Source: Streptomyces sp. NBRC 109706
GTDB taxonomy: Bacteria > Actinomycetota > Actinomycetes > Streptomycetales > Streptomycetaceae
Assembly: GCF_000974485.1 (NCBI RefSeq)
Contig: NZ_BBOM01000004.1
Span: 310,001 to 374,000 of the forward strand
DNA length: 64,000 nt
Direction of reading: 5' to 3'
Shown: positions 35,876 to 43,037 of the stretch, one piece after another
Layout: each line of letters begins with the position of its first letter
Position numbering within the stretch: the stretch's first letter is position 1
Translations under genes and position numbers: made by a program
Notes under the pieces: generated by a model
The model's input: only the letters and a program-made list of their open reading frames with translations
What the model was told of the DNA's origin: nothing
Databases searched by the model: none

Positions 35876-37480
35876 TTGGACGCTTCCAAGCGAGGCCCGG
35901 CGGAGTCCCCGGCGGACACGGGCGAGAACGAGCAGGCCGGGAAGGACCTGGCCGCCGAGGCGGCCGCCGCCGGCTGCCCGGTGGACCACACGGCCCTGGC
36001 CACGGCCGGGTCGGCGAAGTCGGCCGAGGCCGAGGCCCCCGCCGCGGAACCCGCCAAGGCCAAGGCTGCCAAGGCCGCCAAGGCCGTGGCCGAGGAGCCG
36101 GCCCAGGCCGCGGCGCCCGCCCCGATACCGGCGGAGTCGCTGCCGGGGCCCAAGACGCCCGCCCTGATGCAGATCGTCAAGTACTGGAAGGACCCGGCGA
36201 CCTTTGTCGAGCGTTGCCGGGAGGAGTACGGCAGTCGGTTCGCGCTCCGCATCCGGATCCCACCGAAGCCGCTGTATGTGCTGTCGGACCCGGACGAGAT
36301 CAAGCAGATGTTCCTCGCCCCGGCCGATGTCCTGCACACCGGCACCGGCTCGTCGACGATCGAGAAGTTCACCGGCCAGAGCGGGCTCGCCTGGCTGGAC
36401 GAGGACGATCACAAGAAGCGGCGCAAGCTGCTGATGCCGAGCTTCCACGGCAAGGCGCTCCAGCGGGTGGACACCGCCATCGACGAGATGGCCGTCGAGG
36501 ATGTGGCGAAGTGGCCGCGCGGCGAGTCCATGGCGCTGCACCCGCATATTCACCGGTTCACGCTCCATGTGATCCGCGAGGTGATCTTCGGAAAGGTGTC
36601 GCCGAAGATCTGGGACGAGCTGCTTGAGGTCCTGATCGGGATGATGCGGTTCAACAACCGCATGGGCTCGGCGATGATGATCCACAAGATGCCCTCGGCG
36701 GCCGTGAAGCTGCTGACCGCGATCCGGCCGCTGGGGCTGCACCAGTTCCTGAAGCTGCGGGAACGGGCCGACGCGCTGATCGCCGAGGCCGTGGCGGAGC
36801 GCAGGGAGGTCGGCGACCTCGGCGACGACATGCTCTCCGTGCTGCTCGGCATCACCCATGAGGACGGCTCTCCGCTGACCATCAGGGAGATGCGCGACGA
36901 GATGATGACCATCTTCCTCGCCGGCACCGAGACCACGGCGGCGGCGATCGCCTGGGGCTTCGAGTACCTGAGCCGGGAACACGCCGCCAGGGAGCGCCTG
37001 GTCGAGGAGATCGACAAGGGCGAGGAGGACACCTTCCTGACGGCGACGGTCCACGAGGTGCTGCGGCTGCGTCCGTCCATCCCGCAGATCATCCCGCGCA
37101 CGGTGATGAAGCCGATCGAGATCGGCGGGGTGCGCTACGAGCCGGGGATGCTGCTGTGGGCGAGCGCCTACCTGATGAACCGTCACCCGTCGCTGTACGA
37201 CGAGCCCGACGCGTTCCGTCCGGAGCGGTTCCTCGGCACCAAGCCGGGCGTCTACACGTGGATTCCGTTCGGTGGCGGCCGGATTCGTTGCCTCGGCGAC
37301 AAGATCGCGCTGCTGGAGATGAAGGCCATGTTCCGTGAGGTGCTGTCCACCTGCGAACTCCACCGGACGGACATGACGCCGGAAGCGACCCGCAGCCGCA
37401 GCGTCTCGACGCTGCCGGAGCACGGCACCCGGCTCGAACTCCGCGCCAGGGACCGTAAGGTGAGCCTCGCCGGGAGCTGA
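35876..37480 (+). CDS. Cytochrome P450 monooxygenase with disordered N-terminal extension
   Basis: A 534-aa haem monooxygenase, probably oxidising the polyketide made by the upstream PKSs. The start is TTG at 35876, with GAGAAAGG about 10 nt upstream. No later ATG would keep the whole P450 fold. Signatures: oxygen-binding I helix AGTETTA (about residue 350), ExxR in EVLRLRP, and the Cys-ligand loop IPFGGGRIRCLG near the C-terminus. The first about 85 residues are unusual: rich in Ala, Lys, Glu and Pro, with a GCPVDH segment (a Cys-Pro motif). The P450 proper starts at about IPAESLPGPKTP. The length exceeds the roughly 400 aa of typical Streptomyces P450s, and the FGGGxRxCxG form is closer to CYP families with class II-like sequences. 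No ferredoxin or reductase gene is adjacent, so redox partners must come from elsewhere. It is the last gene of the PKS strand. Confidence 0.93.
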   Translation: MDASKRGPAESPADTGENEQAGKDLAAEAAAAGCPVDHTALATAGSAKSAEAEAPAAEPAKAKAAKAAKAVAEEPAQAAAPAPIPAESLPGPKTPALMQIVKYWKDPATFVERCREEYGSRFALRIRIPPKPLYVLSDPDEIKQMFLAPADVLHTGTGSSTIEKFTGQSGLAWLDEDDHKKRRKLLMPSFHGKALQRVDTAIDEMAVEDVAKWPRGESMALHPHIHRFTLHVIREVIFGKVSPKIWDELLEVLIGMMRFNNRMGSAMMIHKMPSAAVKLLTAIRPLGLHQFLKLRERADALIAEAVAERREVGDLGDDMLSVLLGITHEDGSPLTIREMRDEMMTIFLAGTETTAAAIAWGFEYLSREHAARERLVEEIDKGEEDTFLTATVHEVLRLRPSIPQIIPRTVMKPIEIGGVRYEPGMLLWASAYLMNRHPSLYDEPDAFRPERFLGTKPGVYTWIPFGGGRIRCLGDKIALLEMKAMFREVLSTCELHRTDMTPEATRSRSVSTLPEHGTRLELRARDRKVSLAGS

Positions 37481-37488
37481 ACCGACGG

Positions 37489-37527
37489 CCGGGAGCCGGG
37501 CACCGACACCGGATGCCCGGCTCCCGG
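37489..37527 (+). terminator. Strong hairpin terminator after the P450
   Basis: A 14-bp perfect stem: CCGGGAGCCGGGCA (37489-37502) pairs with TGCCCGGCTCCCGG (37514-37527) across an 11-nt loop, starting 8 nt after the P450 stop. There is no T-tract, as is common in Streptomyces. It probably ends the PKS transcript. Confidence 0.8.
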
Positions 37528-37588
37528 GGCCGGCCGCCGCGCCAGCGCAGGGAGGGGGCCGTGGACACGGCGCGCCGTACCGGGGCTT

Positions 37589-37596
37589 CTTGCAAG
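37589..37596 (+). promoter_or_regulatory. CTTGCAAG palindrome upstream of amylase promoter
   Basis: An 8-bp perfect palindrome in the 380-nt gap between P450 and amylase. It shares the TTGCA core with the operator-like site at 37762-37775. CTTGCA-type elements are known near Streptomyces amylase promoters (MalR/Reg1 control). This upstream one could be an auxiliary site or chance. Confidence 0.3.
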
Positions 37597-37726
37597 TTCT
37601 GTCAGCGGTCGCGCGGGCGGCGTCCGCCGGGGCGCGGTTTCGCCCGTTCCGGCCCGCGTCACCGCCGGTGCCGGGGACCGGCCGGCCGTCGTACGGGTGG
37701 GGTGGCGGCCATCCGTGCGCGGGGTA

Positions 37727-37755
37727 TTGACCGCGTTTCGGCGGCGCTCTACGTT
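37727..37755 (+). promoter_or_regulatory. Promoter of the alpha-amylase gene
   Basis: TTGACC (37727-37732), 17 nt, TACGTT (37750-37755): a good match to the Streptomyces housekeeping-sigma consensus. The start codon is about 100 nt downstream at 37861. The operator-like TGCAA/TTGCA site lies where the transcription start would be. Confidence 0.6.
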
Positions 37756-37761
37756 GCGTGA

Positions 37762-37775
37762 TGCAAATCCTTGCA
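37762..37775 (+). promoter_or_regulatory. Operator-like inverted repeat, probable MalR/Reg1-type control
   Basis: TGCAA, 4 nt, TTGCA: a perfect inverted repeat overlapping the expected transcription start of the amylase gene, continuing as CCTTGCAGAAAG. Streptomyces amylase genes are known to be repressed through CTTGCAG-type repeats by a LacI-family maltose regulator. The assignment here rests on similarity and position only. Confidence 0.5.
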
Positions 37776-37860
37776 GAAAGAGTCGCGTGAGGTTGGCTGT
37801 TCTTGCGACAGGGCGCGTTGTCTCCGGTCGGCCGCACCTCACTCCTCGCCAGGAGGCATC

Positions 37861-39627
37861 ATGTCCGCACGCTCCCAGGGGCGTTCCCAGGAAAGATCCC
37901 GCCCTCGAAGACTCAGACGGTTCGGCAGCGCGCTCCTCGCCGGTCTGGTCGCCGCGACGGCGACCGTCGTCGCCCTCACCACGCCCGCCGCGCAGGCTGC
38001 GCCCGCCGGCGACCGGGATGTCACAGCGGTGCTGTTCAACTGGAACTTCGACTCCATCGCCCGCGAGTGCACCACCAGGCTCGGCCCCGCCGGCTACGGC
38101 CATGTGCAGGTCTCGCCGCCGCAGGAGCAGATCCAGGGCGGCCAGTGGTGGACCAACTACCAGCCCGTCAGCTACCGGATCGACAGCCGCCTCGGCAACC
38201 GCGCGCAGTTCCAGAACATGGTCGCCACCTGCCGCGACGCCGGCGTGGGCGTGATCGTCGACGCGGTGATCAACCATATGACGGCTGGCTCGGGCACCGG
38301 CACCGGCGGATCGTCGTACAGCAAGTACGACTACCCCGACGCCCCCTACAGCGACTGGGACTTCAACGACTGCCGTCGGGACATCGGCGACAACTACGGC
38401 GACCGCTACAACGTCCAGAACTGCGAACTGGTCGGCCTGGCCGATCTCAACACCGGCAAGGACTACGTCCGGCAGCGCATCGCCGACTACCTCAACGACC
38501 TGCTCTCCCTGGGCGTTGCCGGCTTCCGGATCGACGCCGTCAAGCACATCCCCGCCGGCGACCTCGCCGCCATCCGCTCCCGCCTGACCGACCCGAACGT
38601 CTACTGGAAGCAGGAGGCGATCTACGGCGCCGGCGAGGCGATCCACCCCGACGAGTACCTGGGGACCGGCGACGTCCAGGAGTTCCGCTACGCGACGGAC
38701 CTCAAGCGGATCTTCGAGAACGAGAACCTCGCCTATCTGGAGAACTTCGGCGAGAGCTGGGGCTTCATGCCCAGCGGCAGCTCGGCGGTCTTCGTGGACA
38801 ACCACGACACCGAACGCAACGGTTCCACCCTCAACCACCGGAGCGGCGCCAACTACACCCTGGCCAACGTCTTCATGCTGGCCTGGCCCTATGGCACCCC
38901 CGACGTCCACTCCGGCTACGAGTTCACCGACCATGACGCGGGACCGCCCAACAACGGCCAGATGAACGCCTGTTGGCAGGACGGCTGGACCTGCCAGCAC
39001 GCCTGGCCCGAGATCGAGAGCATGGTCGAGTTCCGCAATGTCAGCCGCGGCCAGCCCGTCACCGACTGGTGGGACAACGGCAACGACGCCATCGCCTTCG
39101 GGCGCGGCGACCGGGCGTATGTCGTCATCAACCACGAATCCGGTTCGCTGAGCGGGACGTTCCAGACCTCGCTGGCCGCCGGCACCTACTGCGATGTGCA
39201 GAGCGGCGGTTCGGTCACGGTCGACGGCGCGGGCCGGTTCACCGCCACCCTCGGCGGCAACACCGCGTTGGCCCTGCACACCGGGGCCCGCGGCTGTGGA
39301 GGCGGCGGCAACCCGGGCAACCCCGACCCGGTCGCGGGCGCCTCGTTCCAGGTCGACGCGCGGACCGTGCCGGGCGAGAACATCCATGTCGTCGGCAACC
39401 TCCCGCAGCTCGGCGGCTGGAACCCGGAACAGGCGGTCCGGCTCAGTGCCGACGGCTACCCGGTCTGGCGCGCCACGCTCGCCCTGCCGACCGGGAGCAC
39501 CTTCGAGTACAAGTACATCCGCCGCGTGGACGGACAGTCCGGCGTCGTATGGGAGAGCGGCGACAACCGCAGGGGCACCGTCCCCGAGAACGGATCGCTC
39601 ACCCTGAACGACACCTGGCGTTCCTGA
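37861..39627 (+). CDS. Secreted alpha-amylase (GH13) with CBM20 starch-binding domain
   Basis: A 588-aa extracellular endo-1,4-alpha-glucanase that cuts starch. The start is ATG 37861 with AGGAGG four bases upstream. The signal peptide has an Arg-rich n-region (RSRPRRLRR), a hydrophobic core ([15 protein letters not shown]) and an AQA-type cleavage site near residue 45. The GH13 conserved regions are visible in order: [15 protein letters not shown] with the nucleophile Asp, EAIYG with the acid/base Glu, and FVDNHD. After a Gly/Asn/Pro linker ([12 protein letters not shown]) comes a CBM20 domain of about 95 residues ([14 protein letters not shown] .. YKYI). The length and layout match known Streptomyces amylases. 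It is monocistronic, with its own promoter and terminator, and is probably induced by maltodextrins. Its position directly after the PKS cluster suggests the cluster ends at the P450. Confidence 0.95.
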   Translation: MSARSQGRSQERSRPRRLRRFGSALLAGLVAATATVVALTTPAAQAAPAGDRDVTAVLFNWNFDSIARECTTRLGPAGYGHVQVSPPQEQIQGGQWWTNYQPVSYRIDSRLGNRAQFQNMVATCRDAGVGVIVDAVINHMTAGSGTGTGGSSYSKYDYPDAPYSDWDFNDCRRDIGDNYGDRYNVQNCELVGLADLNTGKDYVRQRIADYLNDLLSLGVAGFRIDAVKHIPAGDLAAIRSRLTDPNVYWKQEAIYGAGEAIHPDEYLGTGDVQEFRYATDLKRIFENENLAYLENFGESWGFMPSGSSAVFVDNHDTERNGSTLNHRSGANYTLANVFMLAWPYGTPDVHSGYEFTDHDAGPPNNGQMNACWQDGWTCQHAWPEIESMVEFRNVSRGQPVTDWWDNGNDAIAFGRGDRAYVVINHESGSLSGTFQTSLAAGTYCDVQSGGSVTVDGAGRFTATLGGNTALALHTGARGCGGGGNPGNPDPVAGASFQVDARTVPGENIHVVGNLPQLGGWNPEQAVRLSADGYPVWRATLALPTGSTFEYKYIRRVDGQSGVVWESGDNRRGTVPENGSLTLNDTWRS

Positions 39628-39630
39628 CCC

Positions 39631-39669
39631 CCGGCCGGTGCCCCCTCGTTCCGTGGGGGCACCGGCCGG
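39631..39669 (+). terminator. Hairpin terminator after the amylase gene
   Basis: A perfect 15-bp stem (39631-39645 with 39655-39669; arms CCGGCCGGTGCCCCC and its complement) with a 9-nt loop, beginning 4 nt after the amylase stop. Confidence 0.88.
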
Positions 39670-39706
39670 ACCTCGGGTGTCCGGGCGGGTCTGCTAGAAA
39701 GTCGGA

Positions 39707-41134
39707 ATGTCGTCCCAGCGAACCCTGCTTCCCCGTTCGGCGCCCGCCGCCTCCGGGATATCGTCCCGTTCGATCGCCGCGACGCTCGACCGGCTCGAAG
39801 CGCGATCCGGCGAGACCCATTCGCTGATGGTCGTGCACCGGGGTCAGGTCGTGGCCGAAGGCTGGTGGGCGCCGTACTCGGCCGACCGCCCGCACCTTCT
39901 CTACTCGCTCACCAAGTCGTTCACCTCGACCGCCGTGGGGCTCGCGATCGGCGACGGGCTGCTCGCGCCGGACTCCCGCGTGGTGGACGTGCTACCCGAC
40001 CACGTACCGGCCGACGTGTCGGCGCAGGGGCGCCGCATCACCGTTCACCACCTGCTGACCATGACGGCCGGGCACCCCACCGACAGCCTCGCCGAGGCAT
40101 GGCAGCGGGAGCCGGACGATCTGGTGAAGGGCTTTCTCAGCCTGCCGTTCGCCACACCCGAGGGCACCCGGCACGTCTACGACAACTCGACGACCTTCCT
40201 GCTGGCCCGGATGGTCGAACGGGTCACCGGCCAGGGCCTGCCGGAGTTCCTTGACGCGCGCCTGTTCACGCCCATGGGCATCGACCACGCCGAATGGGAC
40301 CGGGTGGCCAGCGGCGCCGCCTTCGGCTTCCACGGACTGCACCTGACGACCGAGGCCGTCGCCGCCTACGGCGAACTGCTCCGCAACGGCGGCCGATGGG
40401 GCGACCGCCAGCTTGTCCCCCGCGACTGGGTCGAGTTGGCGACCGGTCGACACATCGACAGCGAGTGGATCCTCGACGGAACCCCCCTGGCGGACTTCTC
40501 CCACGGCTATGGCTACCAGTTCTGGATGGCGCGGCACGGCTACCACGGCCAGGGCTCCTACGCCCAGCAGTGCCTGGTGATCCCCTCCCACGACCTGGTC
40601 GTCGCCGTGACCGCCCAGGGGAACGCCCAGGACGTGTTCGACGCGGTGTGGGAGTGCCTGCTCCCCGGCGTCGGCGCCCCGGCGACCGCCCGGGACGACG
40701 CGGCCCTCGCCGATCGGCTGGCCCGACTGTCGCTGCCGTTGGTGCCGGGCTCGGCCGACCCGGGGCGCACGGTGACCGCGCGCCTCGACGCCTCACCCGA
40801 GGGATCGGCCCTGCCGGACGGAACGACGGTCACCGTCGAACCCACCGACGGCGGCTGGCTCGTACGGTTCGAGCCGATCCTCGAAATCGCGGTGGGCCAC
40901 GACGACTGGCGGGAGAGCGCCCCGCTCGGCCGCCCCATCGTCGCGACCGGCGCCTGGCAGGGCGGCACCTATGTCGCCGACCTCTATGTCATCACCACCC
41001 CGCACCGCGTCCGACTGACCGTCGACACCACCACCCGAACCGCGACGGCAACCTGGTCCACCCCACCCCTGACCGGCCCCGACCTCGCCCTGCACGCCCG
41101 ATCCCCCCTGATGACCCGCCCCGACGTCGCCTGA
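39707..41134 (+). CDS. Serine hydrolase, class C beta-lactamase/esterase fold
   Basis: A 475-aa protein of the beta-lactamase-related family (Pfam Beta-lactamase, as in EstB esterases and D-aminopeptidases). The SxxK motif is S67-LT-K70 in LYSLTKSF. The second motif is Y158-DN in RHVYDNST. A Gly-rich third box, GQGSYAQQ, stands where KTG would be. There is no signal peptide, so it is probably cytoplasmic. The last about 120 residues form a separate beta-rich C-terminal domain. Only a weak RBS (GAAAGTCGG) is seen before the ATG. The substrate is unknown: ester, amide or peptide hydrolysis are all possible. The gene sits alone on the + strand, and its 3' end may overlap a small gene on the other strand. 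Confidence 0.88.
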   Translation: MSSQRTLLPRSAPAASGISSRSIAATLDRLEARSGETHSLMVVHRGQVVAEGWWAPYSADRPHLLYSLTKSFTSTAVGLAIGDGLLAPDSRVVDVLPDHVPADVSAQGRRITVHHLLTMTAGHPTDSLAEAWQREPDDLVKGFLSLPFATPEGTRHVYDNSTTFLLARMVERVTGQGLPEFLDARLFTPMGIDHAEWDRVASGAAFGFHGLHLTTEAVAAYGELLRNGGRWGDRQLVPRDWVELATGRHIDSEWILDGTPLADFSHGYGYQFWMARHGYHGQGSYAQQCLVIPSHDLVVAVTAQGNAQDVFDAVWECLLPGVGAPATARDDAALADRLARLSLPLVPGSADPGRTVTARLDASPEGSALPDGTTVTVEPTDGGWLVRFEPILEIAVGHDDWRESAPLGRPIVATGAWQGGTYVADLYVITTPHRVRLTVDTTTRTATATWSTPPLTGPDLALHARSPLMTRPDVA

Positions 41135-41340
41135 CGAGCCGGCCGGGGGGCGGCGGTGCGACTCACCCGTCGGCGGACGAAGCGCAGCCGTTGACGGGTG
41201 GGGCTGACCGTCATCAGGTAGTCGTCGAGGGTGTACCCGTACTCGTGGGCGATGGCGACCACCCGGGCGGGCGTGCGGTCGACGGTCAGCGACACGCGTT
41301 CCCGGCCGGCGAACGACCGGATGATCTCCTGGTCCCGCAT
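40984..41340 (-). CDS. Small hypothetical protein downstream of the methyltransferase
   Basis: A 118-aa ORF starting 9 nt after the methyltransferase stop, with GGAGGTG about 12 nt upstream of the ATG, so cotranslation is plausible. The first about 58 residues (TVDRTPARVVAIAHEYGYTLDDYLM..) have normal protein character. The remainder overlaps the 3' end of the serine hydrolase gene antisense for about 150 nt and looks like low-complexity read-through. The family is not recognised. It may be a short protein or the remnant of a longer one. Confidence 0.4.
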   Translation of the reverse strand: MRDQEIIRSFAGRERVSLTVDRTPARVVAIAHEYGYTLDDYLMTVSPTRQRLRFVRRRVSRTAAPRPARQATSGRVIRGDRACRARSGPVRGGVDQVAVAVRVVVSTVSRTRCGVVMT

Positions 41341-41349
41341 GTGTCTCGA

Positions 41350-42117
41350 CTACACCTCCGGGCTCGCCGCCGTCGGCGGTACCTCGACGACAAAGAACAC
41401 AAAGCACGTCTTGGTCATGAGGTCATGGAAGTCGTCCGGGAACAACTCCCGCGCGGCCGGGTCCGGTTGGGGCTCGCTGATGGCGGAGATCCGGAAACCG
41501 GCGGCGGTGAACGCGTCGGTCATCGCGTGCAGCGGCTTACGCCAGAACCTCATCGGTACGGACCGCCCGCCCAGCTCCCAGTCCTGGGTGTAGCTGGTGG
41601 TTGCGAAGTAGTCGGGCCGGGGATCCCGGTACACGTAGGCCCCGAAGGGGTGGTCCAGCGAGGCGATCAGCCGCCCGCCGGGCCTGAGCACCCGGCGCAA
41701 CTCGGCCAGCGTCGGACCCCAGTCCTGGAGATAGTGCAGCACGAGCGACGCGACCGCATCGTCGAACGTGCCGTCGTCGAACGGCAGCCGGTCGCGCAGG
41801 TCGACCAGGTGCAGCGCCGCTTCGTCACCGAGTCGCCGTCTGGCCAGCTCCAACATCCCGGCGCTGCCGTCGATGCCGGTGACCTCCGCCCCGCGATCGC
41901 GCAGGGCGGCGGACAGCGGGCCGGAGCCGCAACCGGCGTCCAGGATCCGTCGCCCGGCCACGTCCCCGGCGAGCGCCAGCATCGCGGGCCGCTCGTAGTA
42001 CGCGTTCAGGAGGTTGTTCTCGTTCTCGGCCGAGTACGCCTCGGCGAAGCTGTCGTAGTCGTTCGCCCGCGCCGGCCGCCCGGCGCTTTCTGGCACATCG
42101 GAAATCCGTTCCATCAC
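41350..42117 (-). CDS. Class I SAM-dependent methyltransferase
   Basis: A 255-aa methyltransferase of the Methyltransf_11/25 type. Motif I is LDAGCGSG (about residues 59-66), followed by the acidic residue of GIDGSAGML and the motif-IV segment DDAVASLVLHYLQDW. The N-terminus (NDYDSFAEAYSAENENNLLNAYYERPAM) resembles small-molecule methyltransferases that act on unknown acceptors. It is transcribed away from the PKS cluster, separated from it by the amylase and hydrolase genes, so there is little reason to link it to the polyketide. It is followed closely by the small ORF at 41340. Confidence 0.88.
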   Translation of the reverse strand: MMERISDVPESAGRPARANDYDSFAEAYSAENENNLLNAYYERPAMLALAGDVAGRRILDAGCGSGPLSAALRDRGAEVTGIDGSAGMLELARRRLGDEAALHLVDLRDRLPFDDGTFDDAVASLVLHYLQDWGPTLAELRRVLRPGGRLIASLDHPFGAYVYRDPRPDYFATTSYTQDWELGGRSVPMRFWRKPLHAMTDAFTAAGFRISAISEPQPDPAARELFPDDFHDLMTKTCFVFFVVEVPPTAASPEV

Positions 42118-42282
42118 CGCAGACTAGGCCACGACCATCCTCGGCGCCCCGCTCAAGTCCCCCGCCGCGCCAGGGAGTTCCGAACCGCGCGCCGCCCCCG
42201 TCGCCGCGACCCCGCCCCGGACCCGGCCTTCGACAGCGGCTTCCGCGCCGGCCTCGGTGGAACGGTGAGGAGGACCCCACGG

Positions 42283-42390
42283 CGCTCGGTTCTCCCCCGC
42301 GAAACCGCCACCGAGGAGGGCCACCCCATCTCCGAATGGACCACCACCATGACGGCCCTGCGTGAGTTCTTCCACGACTTCTGTAGCTGA
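42283..42390 (+). pseudogene. Orphan 3' fragment of an Rhs-type immunity gene
   Basis: The + strand encodes RSVLPRETATEEG.. ISEWTTTMTALREFF followed by a stop. It aligns in frame with the last 36 residues of the immunity protein at 55236-55691 (HSVLPRETVGEED.. ISEWTTNMTALSEFF). The DNA is also similar, including the stop region. No start or 5' two-thirds is present, and no toxin remnant is recognisable beside it. It marks a former second toxin-immunity locus, or a recombination scar, about 13 kb from the intact locus. Confidence 0.75.
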
Positions 42391-42431
42391 ACGAACAACA
42401 CGGGTCGCAACCCCACGTCCCACAGGGGGAA

Positions 42432-42473
42432 TTGACGCGCGGGCCGAACTGATACTACCGTGGTTGCGGTTGG
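42432..42473 (+). promoter_or_regulatory. Promoter and possible operator of the Rrf2 regulator
   Basis: TTGACG (42432-42437) is followed 18 nt later by TACCGT (42456-42461). Overlapping the -10 is an AACTG..ACTACCGTGGTTGCGGT block (42447-42470) that recurs before the MFS gene at 42993-43019. The core ACTAC-C-GTGGT is an imperfect dyad, as expected for a dimeric regulator. Autoregulation by the Rrf2 protein is the natural reading but is untested. Confidence 0.5.
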
Positions 42474-42502
42474 GTTGGTGGGGTGGCGGCCACGAAGGGG
42501 GC

Positions 42503-42952
42503 ATGGTGAGTATCAGCAGCAGGACCGCGGTCGCGATTCACGCGTTGACCATGTTGGGGCGCTGGGATCGCTCGTTGACCTCCGTGGAGATCGCGGAGAG
42601 CCTGGCCAGCAATCCGGTTCTGGTGCGGCGGATCCTCGGTCAACTGCGGGACGCGGGCCTGGTCTGGTCCGCCGAGGGGCGCGCCGGCGGCTGGTCGCTT
42701 GCCCGGCCCGCCCGTGAGATCACGCTCTTCGACGTGTACGCCGCCGTCGAGGCGGGGCCGATCCTCTCGCGGTACCCGCATCCGCCCAGCGCCGAATGCG
42801 AGGTGGGGCGGAACATGCAGAAGCTGCTTGAGGTGGAGTTCCAGGACGCGGAGCGGGCCATGAAGGAACGGCTCGGGCGGACGACGATCGCGCATCTCGT
42901 CCGGCAGGTGCTGGCCAGTGAGCGTGAGGTCGCGCGACGCGTCACCAACTGA
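42503..42952 (+). CDS. Rrf2-family transcriptional regulator
   Basis: A 149-aa DNA-binding regulator. ATG 42503 directly follows a [11 protein letters not shown]; the open frame upstream is not conserved protein. The N-terminal winged helix-turn-helix (about residues 1-75) includes SSRTAVAIHALTML, SVEIAESLASNPVLVRRILGQL and the wing RAGGWSLARPAREITLFDVY. There is only one Cys (AECEVG), so the three-Cys iron-sulfur site of IscR/NsrR is absent; sensing may be through that single Cys or a ligand. It lies directly upstream of the MFS exporter with a matching upstream motif, so it probably represses the exporter. Confidence 0.9.
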   Translation: MVSISSRTAVAIHALTMLGRWDRSLTSVEIAESLASNPVLVRRILGQLRDAGLVWSAEGRAGGWSLARPAREITLFDVYAAVEAGPILSRYPHPPSAECEVGRNMQKLLEVEFQDAERAMKERLGRTTIAHLVRQVLASEREVARRVTN

Positions 42953-42957
42953 CCGAC

Positions 42958-42979
42958 GGCGGAGGCTATGTCCTCCGCC
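42958..42979 (+). terminator. Short GC hairpin plus T-tract after the Rrf2 gene
   Basis: GGCGGAGG (42958-42965), 6-nt loop, CCTCCGCC (42972-42979), followed by CCCTTTT. It resembles an intrinsic terminator located between the regulator and the exporter, so the exporter probably has its own promoter. Confidence 0.6.
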
Positions 42980-42992
42980 TCCCTTTTACCCA

Positions 42993-43019
42993 AACTGTAA
43001 CTACTGCGGTGGCGGTAAG
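42993..43019 (+). promoter_or_regulatory. Motif shared with the Rrf2 promoter, upstream of the MFS gene
   Basis: AACTGTAACTACTGCGGTGG.. lines up with the block before the Rrf2 gene: AACTG, two variable bases, ACTAC, then a GGT..GCGGT tail in both. It lies 19-45 nt before the MFS start codon, where a repressor would block transcription. Confidence 0.45.
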
Positions 43020-43037
43020 CCGCCCGAAGGGCCTCGT

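Noticed and set aside
41350..42117. Methyltransferase as a tailoring enzyme of the PKS cluster
   Set aside because: It is on the opposite strand, separated by the amylase and hydrolase genes and two terminators. Nothing in the sequence ties it to the polyketide.
40294..42390. A 698-aa + strand ORF spanning the hydrolase 3' end, the antisense methyltransferase and the immunity tail
   Set aside because: Most of it is Arg-rich out-of-frame translation of other genes. Only the last 36 codons correspond to real protein (immunity fragment), annotated separately.
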